Positions 1-8,516 of a stretch of DNA of 31,802 nt are shown one piece after another; position 1 is the first letter of the stretch, and each line of letters starts with the position of its first letter. The translations under genes were made by a program, and so were the position numbers. The notes beneath the pieces are model-generated. The model ran no database searches, had not been told where the DNA came from, and saw nothing but the letters and a program-made list of their open reading frames with translations. The stretch comes from Aquirhabdus sp. (lineage in GTDB: Bacteria > Pseudomonadota > Gammaproteobacteria > Pseudomonadales > Moraxellaceae), in contig JASLGO010000058.1 in the NCBI GenBank assembly GCA_030150135.1, forward strand, positions 1 to 31,802. Direction: 5' to 3'.

Positions 1-2
1 AT

Positions 3-224
3 ACATCAGGGTTTGCGTCCAATTCATCTGTGCGGAATGTGCAGGTGAGTAAGCGTGGCTCATCGATTTTTTGCGTAAATAGTCAAATGGTTAATCCAAG
101 TAAGAGTTATTTGCTGCTTGATCAAACGGTCACGCCGAACACTGCATCTGGAACAGACACGAATCGTTTTGTGCGCCAAGTTTATTCTACTTCAGTCGCA
201 TTTCGCAACGCTTTGGGAGGCTGA
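3..224 (+). CDS. pilW: PilW-type minor pilin, C-terminal fragment (5' end outside window)
   Basis: This frame is open from the first bases of the window and ends at TGA 222-224, so only about 73 C-terminal residues are visible. They end in VRQVYSTSVAFRNALGG, which resembles the usual C-terminus of PilW-type minor pilins. PilW-type proteins are tip-associated minor pilins of the type IV pilus, made with an N-terminal prepilin leader that lies outside this window. The next gene is pilX, whose ATG begins 1 base after this stop, with GGGAGG (215-220) inside the 3' end of this gene as its ribosome binding site. The two genes therefore look tightly co-transcribed. The assignment depends mainly on the neighbours, because the diagnostic N-terminus is missing. 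Confidence 0.72.
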   Translation, partial: TSGFASNSSVRNVQVSKRGSSIFCVNSQMVNPSKSYLLLDQTVTPNTASGTDTNRFVRQVYSTSVAFRNALGG

Positions 225-225
225 T

Positions 226-1071
226 ATGGAGCATTCAATTCACATTCAAACCTCCTCAAAGCCAGTAGATTATGAGCGTGGATCTACTTTGATTGCCGTA
301 CTTTTGATACTACTTGTCATTACAGTACTTGGTGTCATGGCGATGAGGCAAGGGTTGACGTCGCTGGGAATTTCAACAAATGCGCAGGTTAGTCAAATTT
401 TGGTTCAGTCTGCGGATACACCGTTGAATCAATTTTTGTCGACTGACTTAAGAACGATTACTAGTTTAACTGGTGTAATTGGTGCTGCATTGGCTCCAGG
501 TGCTGATCCTTTACAGGAAACAGTCTTCTGTTATCGTCCAACCTCATCGCAAGGTTTTGGTAATTCGGTAAACGCAAATACGATCAAGGCAACGAGTGGT
601 TCAGATGTGGCGACACTGATTAGTGGTGTTGCTAGTGGTTCTGGTGCTTCAGGTGGTGGTTTTTGTGATTTAGGGGCTGATTACGGGAGTTCGCGTAAAG
701 CGACAGTGACACAGGTGGCGGTTACTATTCCAACAGATGCGAGTTCATTGTCGCCAGGTTCAAATCTACCATCGAATGGTACTAATGTTAGCTTAGGGCA
801 GTCTTTGCCGCAAGGAACAGTGTCCACACAGCGCATTCGCGTCACATCTACAGCCATGCTTCCAGCATTCTCAACAACAGATTTAACGACAGTGCAAAAT
901 ACATGTATTGGTAAAACAGATGGCACGGTGGCTGGTCGAATTAATGATAATACTGATCCAAGTTTGGCAACTACAGAAACTGTGACGGATTGTTTAGCTC
1001 GTTTAGGTGTGCCAGCAAACACGCAAGTGCAAGAATATAAATTAACTTCGACGCTTACCCAGACGCAATAG
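226..1071 (+). CDS. pilX: PilX-type minor pilin / pilus assembly protein
   Basis: The protein has 281 residues from ATG 226. I chose this start because GGGAGG sits 5 bases upstream and because the longer frame from 118 would overlap pilW. After a short charged leader ending YERG comes a hydrophobic helix (STLIAVLLILLVITVLGVMA, about residues 20-39), the expected PilX arrangement. The Glu usually found at position 5 of the mature pilin is absent, as in many PilX proteins. The rest is Ser/Thr-rich with few Cys and no other domain I recognise. PilX is an inner-membrane minor pilin that primes pilus assembly together with PilW and PilY1. The pilY1 gene follows after 13 bases. In naturally transformable Acinetobacter this set also supports DNA uptake. 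Confidence 0.85.
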   Translation: MEHSIHIQTSSKPVDYERGSTLIAVLLILLVITVLGVMAMRQGLTSLGISTNAQVSQILVQSADTPLNQFLSTDLRTITSLTGVIGAALAPGADPLQETVFCYRPTSSQGFGNSVNANTIKATSGSDVATLISGVASGSGASGGGFCDLGADYGSSRKATVTQVAVTIPTDASSLSPGSNLPSNGTNVSLGQSLPQGTVSTQRIRVTSTAMLPAFSTTDLTTVQNTCIGKTDGTVAGRINDNTDPSLATTETVTDCLARLGVPANTQVQEYKLTSTLTQTQ

Positions 1072-1084
1072 GAGTGCGAAGATT

Positions 1085-4000
1085 ATGTCAAATTTCATGA
1101 ATTTTTCTCACGATCATAAAGAAAACCGCAATCACATTATCGTTGCTTTGGTGATGGCTGTGATTGCAATGGCATTTAGTTCTATTGCAAGCGCGAGTGA
1201 TTTAGAGATTTATCAGCGACCGACAGGTGGTCAGCGTACTTTAATGATGATGCTGGATACATCAGGGAGCATGAGTACGGGTTCAATTTATGATGATTAT
1301 GGGGCAGATTATTATAACGATTATGGTTGCGGTACAAATACAGGAGGTTCAGGGTCGTACACATATACCAGATATTTTTGTCCTGTTGCTGATGCTTCGG
1401 TGAATCAGAGTCTCTGTAATGCAGATGGGAATTGTTACGATCGGATCTCGCGTCTAAAAGATGGAATGTTCGCGGTCATGAATAGTACAGATTCAAAATT
1501 GAATGCTGTTGTGATGGGCGTCGGTAATTTTTCAAGTAATGGTGATGGAAAAACAGGTGAGATTCTTGTGCCTGCAGCTGCCTTAGGTGCAGTCGGTTCA
1601 ACGCAGAGGAATGCAATTAAAGCTGCAATTATGAACTTGAGTGCGCAAAATGGTACGCCTTCTGCGCAAGCGATGGCTGAAGCTGCTGCATATTTGATGG
1701 GAACAAGTACAGATGATGTGATTGCTTTGAGTGGATCGACAACGGATACTGTTGTAACAGACATCGAAGAAATGGTGCAGACTAATTACAATAGTTCATC
1801 TACGCAATGTAAGAGCACCGCTAGAACTAAAGGTTACAAATGTACTGTTTATCAGTTTTATTCCTGCGCGACTTATAATCCAACGAATTTCACCAATGAT
1901 ACTCAGACTTGTCAGACATGGAATACAACAAACGACCCAGCTTATCCAACGCAGACCTTACTTCGTGGTGATTCACCACCTACAGTGCCTAGTACTTGGT
2001 TTGTCAACGGAAGTGGTAACCCGACTATCTATCAAACAAATACGACTCAGACGAACCCTAACCCATCCACTGGAACACATTACACGTATAGTGGTTTCTC
2101 TAAATCGGTAAGTTCTTCCAAGAGCACTTCGAATCCACTGATCTATCAATCGCCATTGCCAACCACGACGTCATCTTGCCAAGGTCAAGGAATTTATTTC
2201 TTGTCTGATGGCGTACCAAATAGTTCGAGCGATACGATTGCTGCGCATATGATGAGAAATGCGTTGAATGATCAGACTTTTACATGTGCAGCACCGACGT
2301 TATCTAATACGACCAGTGATTCTGGTTGGGCGTGTATGAGTGATTTCGCGAAAAGAATTTATACAACTAATAACCCTTCAGGCGTTCAGCTGAAAACGGC
2401 ATTTGTTGGATTTGGTAGTGTGTTCTCTAGCTTAAGCACAACTGACGCAAAAAATGCTTGTCAGTTAGGTTCACGCTTATCGGGGGATACCTGCTCTCCA
2501 GGCGCAGCATCAAATGCAAACCCGACAGGCGGATATGGTAATGGCGGTTTTTATCAAGCTAATTCATCGGATCAAGTGACGACGAGTGTACTTAATTTCA
2601 TTGATAATCTAGGAAATAGCGCGATTTCTCCATTGGTAACTGGGGCCGCGACGATTCCGATTGATAGTTTGAATCCGACAACATTCCAGCCTTATGGTTA
2701 TTTACGAATGTTAGAGGCAAATCCTGCTAACCAAACAACACTGCTTTGGCGTGGGAATCTCAAGAAGTACAATGTTGTAAATGGTGCTTTGGAAGATGCC
2801 AATAATGCTTTTGTCTTAAATTCAGATGGATCATTGGCAACAGGGACTCAAGGTCTTTGGAGTTCCTCCATAGATAGTGGCAATATCGCACTTGGAGGTA
2901 CTTATGCCAAAATTCCAATGCCAACAAGCAGTGATGTCTTGACGGCAGCAGCGCCACGTACGATTAGACCTTTATTTTCAAATTATGCAAGCGATGGAAC
3001 TGAGTTGACGACTTCTGGTGCTTCTCTATTTAATGTGATCCCAACCAACAATACTGGGGGGTTCACAAATAGTAGTTATGTCCTAAATCAATTCAATACG
3101 GGGACATTGGCTGCTATTGGAGCGATACCTACTATTGGCTTAAGAGCTCAGCTTAGATTGCTAAATTATCTGGGCTATGATGTCGCGTTGGATTCAACGG
3201 CATTACCGACAACGCTAACTGTACCAACGGCACCTTTTAAAGAGTTGGGTGCGACCATTCATGCACAACCAATCCAATTAACCTATTCGGATAAGGTGAA
3301 TAGTGACGGTACATTTAGCACGAATGCTACTGATCGTAAGGAATCTGTACTGTATGGTGCAATGGAGGGTGCGCTTCATCTTGTGGATGCAACCAGCTCA
3401 ACAGGTGGTGGCGAACAAATGGTCTTTGTTCCGAAAAAAATTATTGAATCGACGAGTGCTGGCGATGCCTTGCGTCCAACGCAAGTTGGAACGCCTTCTC
3501 CAACAGCGGGTATTGATGGTCCATTAGTTGCAGATCCAATTTATGCAATTAACCGTAGTACTTCAACAGTGAGCGCTACCCAGATGAATGTTTATTTCGG
3601 TATGCGCATGGGTGGAAGTAGCTATTATGGTTTGGATTTGCTCACTCCTACAGCCCCAAAACTTTTATTTAGAATAGGATCCGATAGAACAGATTTAGGT
3701 GCAAATTTTTCACATATGGGACAGTCGTGGTCTAAACCAGTCCTAGCTAACGTTCGTTATAATGGGGTAATCACTCGAGTGATGTTTATAGGTGGAGGTT
3801 ATGACCCACAATACGAAGTTCCGACTTATTCTCCAACCACATCAGCACCTGCTCTAGGTAACGCGGTGTATATGGTTAATGCTAAAACAGGTGCTCTACT
3901 CTGGTCTGCGACCTACAGCAGCTCGGCAACTGATGGACAGCAATACATGATTAATAGTATTCCAACTAGAATCAGTACGTTAGATCGTGATGGTGATGGT

Positions 4001-5044
4001 TTGGTTGATCATATTTATTACGGAGATTTAGGTGGACAAGTCTTCCGTTCAGATTTCAATAATGCGTATTCGACAACTGCTGCCAACTTTGGTGTTCGGA
4101 CGGTTCGTCTCGCTAATCTGAATACGGATTCGACGGGTGTTGCATTAACCAATGGTGCTGCTCCACGGTTTTATGAAGCTCCAACGGTCACTTTCCATAA
4201 AGAAAATGGCCAAGGCTTTATCATGCTAGGAATTGCTTCAGGAAATAGAAGCTCGCCACTGGATACTTATTTTACTAGTCTTGGTGGTTTGGGATTAGCC
4301 CGCCTAGCGAATAATGTCTATGGTATTATTGATCGAGACTTTTCTAAAACAGATTTGATTACCAATACGAATTATGTTGCAGGAACGGCTTCAACGGATC
4401 AGACTGAATTGACTACACATGATAAAAACTTGAGTAATTTTACAAAGAATCCTCAAGTTAGTCCTGCTTTGACTGCGTTCTATTCAGGAACATACGCGAG
4501 TTCGGCAGGTTGGTATCGTTCACTGTCTAGTAATGCGGCGGGTACAGAGCTTGCAACCGCTTATAATTCTACTCCACCCGCAACGGGAGTGTTTCAGCGT
4601 GCGCTTGGTGGTATCAAGGCGTTTGAAGAACCTGTAGCTGTGACTGGGACGCTGCTTGTTTCGGTCTATGATCCAGAGGGTACGGGTGTTACTTCAGCAG
4701 ATCCCTGTAATCCTCGAGTAGTCGGTGAATCAGACTATCAGAAGTTCTGTTTGCCTTATGGAAACTGTACCGCGACTAACTTTATTACCAACACGTCGAC
4801 TGGTTTTGTAAGGGTGACTAGTTCAAGTAGTGGTCAAGTTAATGGTAATGTGATTGGTGCTGGTATACGTGGACTAGCTTTAGGGGATCCAAATAATCAG
4901 CCATCACAGACTCCAGGACCAAAAGACTGTTCTAATCTTGCTGTGATTGGAAACCAGTCCTCACTATCAGCATGGAGTTGTACTCGTAGTATCGTGCCAA
5001 CCCGTTGGTATGAAAAACAACCTAATCCCAGCAAAGTGAAATAA
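1085..5044 (+). CDS. pilY1: PilY1/ComC-like pilus tip adhesin and calcium-binding assembly factor
   Basis: The protein has 1319 residues. An N-terminal signal sequence (hydrophobic segment about residues 18-37, likely cleaved after SIASA) directs export. A von Willebrand A-like domain starts near residue 50 with the metal-site motif DTSGS (D58, S60, S62). It carries a Cys-rich, Ser/Thr/Asn-rich insertion around residues 215-360. The C-terminal half has PilY1 beta-propeller character and contains the calcium loop DRDGDGLVD (residues 967-975) followed by the typical IYYGDLGGQV segment. PilY1 proteins act at the pilus tip in adhesion and control of extension and retraction; the A. baylyi counterpart ComC is needed for transformation. 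GGAG lies 10 bases before ATG. The gene sits between pilX and two pilin genes, the usual cluster order. Length is in the family range and the frame is intact. Confidence 0.9.
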   Translation: MSNFMNFSHDHKENRNHIIVALVMAVIAMAFSSIASASDLEIYQRPTGGQRTLMMMLDTSGSMSTGSIYDDYGADYYNDYGCGTNTGGSGSYTYTRYFCPVADASVNQSLCNADGNCYDRISRLKDGMFAVMNSTDSKLNAVVMGVGNFSSNGDGKTGEILVPAAALGAVGSTQRNAIKAAIMNLSAQNGTPSAQAMAEAAAYLMGTSTDDVIALSGSTTDTVVTDIEEMVQTNYNSSSTQCKSTARTKGYKCTVYQFYSCATYNPTNFTNDTQTCQTWNTTNDPAYPTQTLLRGDSPPTVPSTWFVNGSGNPTIYQTNTTQTNPNPSTGTHYTYSGFSKSVSSSKSTSNPLIYQSPLPTTTSSCQGQGIYFLSDGVPNSSSDTIAAHMMRNALNDQTFTCAAPTLSNTTSDSGWACMSDFAKRIYTTNNPSGVQLKTAFVGFGSVFSSLSTTDAKNACQLGSRLSGDTCSPGAASNANPTGGYGNGGFYQANSSDQVTTSVLNFIDNLGNSAISPLVTGAATIPIDSLNPTTFQPYGYLRMLEANPANQTTLLWRGNLKKYNVVNGALEDANNAFVLNSDGSLATGTQGLWSSSIDSGNIALGGTYAKIPMPTSSDVLTAAAPRTIRPLFSNYASDGTELTTSGASLFNVIPTNNTGGFTNSSYVLNQFNTGTLAAIGAIPTIGLRAQLRLLNYLGYDVALDSTALPTTLTVPTAPFKELGATIHAQPIQLTYSDKVNSDGTFSTNATDRKESVLYGAMEGALHLVDATSSTGGGEQMVFVPKKIIESTSAGDALRPTQVGTPSPTAGIDGPLVADPIYAINRSTSTVSATQMNVYFGMRMGGSSYYGLDLLTPTAPKLLFRIGSDRTDLGANFSHMGQSWSKPVLANVRYNGVITRVMFIGGGYDPQYEVPTYSPTTSAPALGNAVYMVNAKTGALLWSATYSSSATDGQQYMINSIPTRISTLDRDGDGLVDHIYYGDLGGQVFRSDFNNAYSTTAANFGVRTVRLANLNTDSTGVALTNGAAPRFYEAPTVTFHKENGQGFIMLGIASGNRSSPLDTYFTSLGGLGLARLANNVYGIIDRDFSKTDLITNTNYVAGTASTDQTELTTHDKNLSNFTKNPQVSPALTAFYSGTYASSAGWYRSLSSNAAGTELATAYNSTPPATGVFQRALGGIKAFEEPVAVTGTLLVSVYDPEGTGVTSADPCNPRVVGESDYQKFCLPYGNCTATNFITNTSTGFVRVTSSSSGQVNGNVIGAGIRGLALGDPNNQPSQTPGPKDCSNLAVIGNQSSLSAWSCTRSIVPTRWYEKQPNPSKVK

Positions 5045-5046
5045 TT

Positions 5047-5598
5047 ATGCGAACTTAAGTTGGATATAAGGGTTTCACGCTGTTAGAGCTAATGGTGGTT
5101 GTCTTGATTGTCGCAATCATGACAGCTATTGCAGTACCAATGCATAGCCAATACTTGCGTAAATCAAATCGTGCTGCTGAAAGTCAGATGCTTGATATTG
5201 CGGGAAGACTTGAACAATGGCGATCAAAAGCGTTGTCTTATAAAGGATTTACGCCTGATGTTGGCTATGCAACCGATACTTCACTCACTGCGGCCACAAA
5301 TTCGACATTGTATTTGCCAAATGGAAGTACGGCATTGAATTACAAATATAAAGTCGCAATTTTGGATGGTGCTGACCGCACAAAATCTTTGACAACGGGT
5401 AATGGTCAATCGTGGGTTATGGTTGCGCAACCTAATACCACAAATTCAACCTTGAATACTGCGTCTAGATTAGTTCTTAATAGTCAAGGTGTAAGATGTT
5501 TGACTGATTCTGTACTTACAGATGCACAGTTTAAGGCTAACATCATTGGAACGGGTTCTGATGCAGCGCTTTGTGTGAATACCTCTTCGTCTTGGTGA
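5047..5598 (+). pseudogene. comE: ComE/PilE-like type IV pilin with a stop codon in its prepilin leader
   Basis: ATG 5047 lies 2 bases after the pilY1 stop. It reads Met-Arg-Thr and then TAA (5056-5058), followed in the same frame by VGYKGFTLLELMVVVLIVAI, a textbook class III prepilin leader and helix with cleavage G|F and Glu at mature position 5. There is no ATG, GTG or TTG between the TAA and ATG 5092, and a start at 5092 would lose the leader, the PilD cleavage site and Glu5. A single change from CAA (Gln) or AAA (Lys) to TAA explains it best. The remaining 168 residues look intact, with late Cys residues as in other minor pilins. In A. baylyi, ComE is a pilin-like competence factor next to comF. 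It could be a recent pseudogene, a sequencing error, or a gene expressed by readthrough. Confidence 0.7.
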
Positions 5599-5621
5599 TT
5601 ATAGTGAATAGGTTGGATGCT

Positions 5622-6056
5622 ATGTATAGAAAAAACTTGGGTTTTACGATGATTGAGTTAATGTCAGTCATTGCTATTACTGCCGCTGTCGCAATATTGA
5701 TGTATCAAAAAAACACTATTCGAGCAAATCGTACAGATGTACAGGCTGCAATGGTGAATATTGGTCAGAATCTTGCGGCGTATAAACTGGCGAACAATGA
5801 CTATAATACGACACTTCTAAATAGTGCTATTTTTGGATCAACTGTTTATCCTCAAACTGGAACAGCACTTTACGATCTCCGCCTTGAGACTAGTTCTGTA
5901 GGTAGTTGGACTTTAACAGCAATACCTAAAAGTACTAGTACTCAGGCGGGAGATCATCAGATTGTTTTAAATGATCAGGGGCAACATTGTTGGTCGCCGA
6001 CAACAGAATGTACACCTTCCACTACGACAGGTTGGGATGTGGGTTCTATATCATAA
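5622..6056 (+). CDS. comF: ComF/PilE-like type IV minor pilin
   Basis: The protein has 144 residues from ATG 5622. I chose this start because it gives a short basic leader MYRKNLG followed by FTMIELM, i.e. cleavage G7|F8 and Glu at mature position 5. An in-frame ATG-less extension back to 5571 would overlap the preceding pilin gene and bury the leader. A hydrophobic helix (about residues 8-28) is followed by a small globular domain with a C-terminal Cys pair (HCWSPTTEC) that could form a disulfide loop. The gene follows the comE-like gene by 23 bases and is the last of the pilus/competence operon before rpsP, the same position as comF in Acinetobacter. Its likely role is as a minor pilin in the pilus or DNA-uptake fibre. 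Whether it is closer to ComF or to another PilE paralogue cannot be told by eye. Confidence 0.8.
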   Translation: MYRKNLGFTMIELMSVIAITAAVAILMYQKNTIRANRTDVQAAMVNIGQNLAAYKLANNDYNTTLLNSAIFGSTVYPQTGTALYDLRLETSSVGSWTLTAIPKSTSTQAGDHQIVLNDQGQHCWSPTTECTPSTTTGWDVGSIS

Positions 6057-6086
6057 AACCCGCTTCTCTTTTATTCAAAAATAACG

Positions 6087-6092
6087 TAGAAT
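6087..6092 (+). promoter_or_regulatory. Candidate -10 element for the rpsP operon
   Basis: TAGAAT is followed directly by a GC-rich stretch (AGCCCCCT). That is a typical discriminator for ribosomal-protein promoters under stringent control. No good -35 hexamer is visible 16-18 bases upstream, so this is a candidate only. It would give a leader of about 105 bases before rpsP, containing the inverted repeat at 6118-6141. Confidence 0.35.
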
Positions 6093-6117
6093 AGCCCCCT
6101 TTTTGGACATAACTGCG

Positions 6118-6141
6118 GACGTGCTGATCGTTTGGCACGTC
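6118..6141 (+). repeat. Inverted repeat in the rpsP leader
   Basis: GACGTGC (6118-6124) and GCACGTC (6135-6141) are perfect 7-base arms around a 10-base loop. A further related AGACGTCC follows at about 6149. The stem lies about 65 bases before the rpsP ATG and would be transcribed if the candidate promoter at 6087 is used. It could be a leader hairpin for r-protein feedback or a leftover terminator stem, but it has no T-run. Confidence 0.45.
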
Positions 6142-6205
6142 GTAAGTAGACGTCCTCCTGATTTTATCATTGTTTTTATTAGTATTTTTAGAGTGAGTGT
6201 CGTAC

Positions 6206-6460
6206 ATGGTCGTTATTCGTCTTGCCCGTGGTGGTGCCAAAAAGCGTCCGTTCTATCAAATCATTGTGACTGATAGCCGTAATCCACGTGATGGCCGTTT
6301 CATTGAGCGCATTGGTTTCTTTAATCCAACAGCGCAAGGTCAAGCAGAAGCAGTACGTTTGAATGCTGATCGTTATGCATATTGGATTGGTAACGGTGCA
6401 CAACCTTCAGATCGCGTTGCTTCATTGGCTAAGCAAGCTGCTGCTGGTACTGCTGCATAA
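6206..6460 (+). CDS. rpsP: 30S ribosomal protein S16
   Basis: The protein has 84 residues from ATG 6206, starting MVVIRLARGGAKKRPFYQII, the conserved S16 N-terminus, and containing RDGRFIERIGFFNP (about residues 28-41). S16 binds 16S rRNA and is needed for 30S assembly. A GTG three codons upstream (6197) is in frame but would extend the protein beyond the conserved MVxIRL start, so ATG is preferred. It is the first gene of the rpsP-rimM-trmD-rplS set found in many bacteria. The C-terminal tail is Ala-rich, a normal variation. A small stem (AAGACT CTAT AGTCTT, 6475-6490) lies between this gene and rimM. Confidence 0.97.
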   Translation: MVVIRLARGGAKKRPFYQIIVTDSRNPRDGRFIERIGFFNPTAQGQAEAVRLNADRYAYWIGNGAQPSDRVASLAKQAAAGTAA

Positions 6461-6517
6461 TCGCAACTTTGTTTAAGACTCTATAGTCTTTGGGCTTAGT
6501 GTGTGAGTGCAGACCTG

Positions 6518-7099
6518 ATGTCATCAGAAATAAATAAGCCTGATAGTGCCGCTCCTGTAGATCGAATTAAGGTCGGGGAATTACGCGCTGCTTATGGTTT
6601 GCAGGGTTGGGTCTGGTTGTATTCAGATACTGATCCAATCAGCAATATCTTTAGTTATAAGCCGTGGTGGGTAGAAACCCGCAATGGCTTACGCCAAATG
6701 AAAGTTAAGCGTTGGCGGACTCAAGGTAAAGGTTTGGTCGTGTCTTTAGAAGGCATTCTGGATCGTAATGCTGCCGATTTGTTGATGGGTGCGACTGTGT
6801 GGGTTGATCGTCAATCTCTCCCTGTTGCATCGGAAAATGAATACTATTGGTCTGACCTAGTCGGTCTACAGGTTTATGCGTATGAACCAAGTGCTTCTGA
6901 GAGCTCGCCTGTAGTTCCTGTATTGTTAGGTGTAATCCACGAGCTGTTTGAAACAGGGGCAAACGATGTAATCGTTGTGTATCCTGCTGCTGGTAGTGTT
7001 GATCAAGCTGAACGATTGATTCCTTGGCATAAAGATATTATCCGTCACATTGATATGGCTGCGCGTCGTATGGATGTGAATTGGGGCGTGGATTATTAG
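6518..7099 (+). CDS. rimM: Ribosome maturation factor RimM
   Basis: The protein has 193 residues from ATG 6518. An in-frame GTG at 6503 would add 5 residues, and neither start has a strong ribosome binding site. RimM binds S19 and assists maturation of the 30S head. The N-terminal RimM domain begins KVGELRAAYGLQGWVWLYS (about residues 18-36). The C-terminal PRC-barrel-like part contains EYYWSDLVGLQVYAY and the conserved GVIHELFETGANDVIVV, ending LIPWHK and NWGVDY. It lies between rpsP and trmD as in most gammaproteobacteria, and trmD starts 32 bases after its stop. Length is usual for the family. Confidence 0.95.
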   Translation: MSSEINKPDSAAPVDRIKVGELRAAYGLQGWVWLYSDTDPISNIFSYKPWWVETRNGLRQMKVKRWRTQGKGLVVSLEGILDRNAADLLMGATVWVDRQSLPVASENEYYWSDLVGLQVYAYEPSASESSPVVPVLLGVIHELFETGANDVIVVYPAAGSVDQAERLIPWHKDIIRHIDMAARRMDVNWGVDY

Positions 7100-7131
7100 G
7101 ATTCTTCAGCAATTCTGAAAATGGGGGACTT

Positions 7132-7902
7132 ATGTGGTTTGCAGTCATTACCCTATTTCCAGAAATGTTTGCTGCGGTACGTGATTTTGGTATTACGGGT
7201 CGTGCAATTAGTCGAGGTCAGGCGAGTCTGACTTGTCTAAATCCGCGCGATTTTACCCATGATGCGTATCGCCGAGTCGATGAGCGTCCTTGCGGTGGTG
7301 GTCCTGGAATGGTGATGTTGGCAGAGCCTTTGGCAGATAGCATTCGCCATGCCAAAGGTTTAGCTGCTGCACAGGGTTTATTGAATGTGCCTGTGGTGTA
7401 TTTGTCGCCACAAGGACGTCAGTTAAGTGAGACAGGCGTCAAAGCATTACAGCAATATGATGGTCTGATTTTGCTCTGTGGTCGCTATGAAGGCATTGAT
7501 GAGCGGATCATCCAATTGTATGTCGATCAAGAATGGTCGATAGGTGATTATGTACTGACAGGTGGTGAGCTGCCTGCAATGGTGCTGATGGATAGTGTGA
7601 TTCGCAGGTTGCCTGATGTGATGGGTGATAATGCATCTGCAGAACAGGATTCGTTTGTCTCAGGTTTGTTAGATTGCCCGCACTATACGAGACCTGATAC
7701 GTTTGAAGGTTTAGATGTGCCCGATGTGCTGAAAAGCGGTCATCATCTAAAGATTGAAAAATGGCGTTTTTTACAAAGTATGGCGCGTACAGAAGCGAGG
7801 CGTCCTGAACTGTTAAAAAATGTCGTGCTGTCCAAACAGCAAAAAAAATGGATTGCAGAGGCTTCGATAGACACTGCTATTCAACAGGATGCTGTCAAGT
7901 AA
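7132..7902 (+). CDS. trmD: tRNA (guanine-N1)-methyltransferase TrmD
   Basis: The protein has 256 residues. It methylates G37 of tRNAs using S-adenosylmethionine and so prevents frameshifting. I chose ATG 7132 because a GGGGG run (7123-7127) lies 4 bases upstream and MWFAVITLFPEMF is the conserved N-terminus; the frame opens earlier, at 7081, inside rimM. The knotted SAM site is visible as PCGGGPGMVM (53-62), LSPQGR (91-96), CGRYEGIDER (116-125) and SIGDYVLTGGELPA (136-149). The DSF...LLDCPHYTRP segment (173-188) carries the catalytic Asp. TrmD works as a dimer in the cytoplasm. The 218 bases to rplS contain several hairpins and no gene. Confidence 0.97.
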   Translation: MWFAVITLFPEMFAAVRDFGITGRAISRGQASLTCLNPRDFTHDAYRRVDERPCGGGPGMVMLAEPLADSIRHAKGLAAAQGLLNVPVVYLSPQGRQLSETGVKALQQYDGLILLCGRYEGIDERIIQLYVDQEWSIGDYVLTGGELPAMVLMDSVIRRLPDVMGDNASAEQDSFVSGLLDCPHYTRPDTFEGLDVPDVLKSGHHLKIEKWRFLQSMARTEARRPELLKNVVLSKQQKKWIAEASIDTAIQQDAVK

Positions 7903-7963
7903 ATTGATTTAAAGTCTTCCCATGACTGAAAGGGATGATTCTTCGGAATTGATTGTCAGTCGA

Positions 7964-8101
7964 TGATGGTATGCCATCAAGTGTGTTCCACGATAAAACG
8001 TGCGGACAATAAACTTAGCGAGAGATATGCGCCAGTTTGTGAGTGATTTAACTCACAACTACAGCCTCTGTCCTCAGTTGCATGATTTTTTGATAATCAT
8101 G
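7964..8101 (+). promoter_or_regulatory. Structured rplS leader with three perfect inverted repeats
   Basis: The trmD-rplS gap holds three separate stems: TGATGG/CCATCA (7964-7969, 7974-7979; loop TATG), TTGTGAGT/ACTCACAA (8037-8044, 8051-8058; 6-base loop) and CATGATT/AATCATG (8081-8087, 8095-8101; 7-base loop). The last ends 20 bases before the rplS ATG. None is followed by a T-run, so a leader RNA controlling L19 synthesis seems likelier than simple termination. I do not recognise it as a named riboregulator. Confidence 0.45.
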
Positions 8102-8120
8102 TGACACATTTGGAGTAACA

Positions 8121-8495
8121 ATGATGAGTGGCAAGCACCCATTAGTTCAAATTATTGAAAATGCACAATTGAAACAAAACATCCCTGCGTTCGCGCCTGG
8201 TGATACTGTTGTTGTGCAAGTAAAAGTTAAAGAGGGTGACCGTGAGCGTACTCAGGCTTACGAAGGTATTGTTATTGCGATTAAAAATCGTGGTATCAAT
8301 TCTGCATTCACCGTACGTAAAATTTCTAACGGTGTAGGTGTTGAGCGTGTTTTCCAAACTCATTCACCGTTGATCGCTGGTATCGAAGTGAAACGTCGTG
8401 GTGCAGTACGTCGCGCTAAATTGTACTACTTGCGTGATTTGGCTGGTAAAGCTGCGCGTATTCGCGAAAAATTGCCACAACGTAAAGCGAAGTAA
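8121..8495 (+). CDS. rplS: 50S ribosomal protein L19
   Basis: The protein has 124 residues from ATG 8121, or 123 from the adjacent ATG 8124; homologues begin MSGKHP, which favours 8124. GGAG at 8112-8115 serves either start (5 or 8 bases). L19 sits at the 30S-50S interface. The sequence shows the full L19 pattern: FAPGDTVVVQVKVKEGDRER, FTVRKISNGVGVERVF, then KRRGAVRRAKLYYLRDL and a basic C-terminus. It is the last gene of the rpsP block but is separated from trmD by a long structured leader, so its expression may be tuned independently. It ends in a strong intrinsic terminator. Confidence 0.97.
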   Translation: MMSGKHPLVQIIENAQLKQNIPAFAPGDTVVVQVKVKEGDRERTQAYEGIVIAIKNRGINSAFTVRKISNGVGVERVFQTHSPLIAGIEVKRRGAVRRAKLYYLRDLAGKAARIREKLPQRKAK

Positions 8496-8516
8496 TTCGC
8501 TCGTTGTTGTTAAAAG

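Noticed and set aside
681..1022. Open frame on the minus strand inside pilX
   Set aside because: It has no ribosome binding site and no recognisable domain, and it covers a clear gene on the other strand.
5056..5058. TAA in the pilin leader as recoded codon or alternative genetic code
   Set aside because: TAA serves as a normal stop in other genes of the window (for example pilY1 and exbB), and no recoding element is visible.
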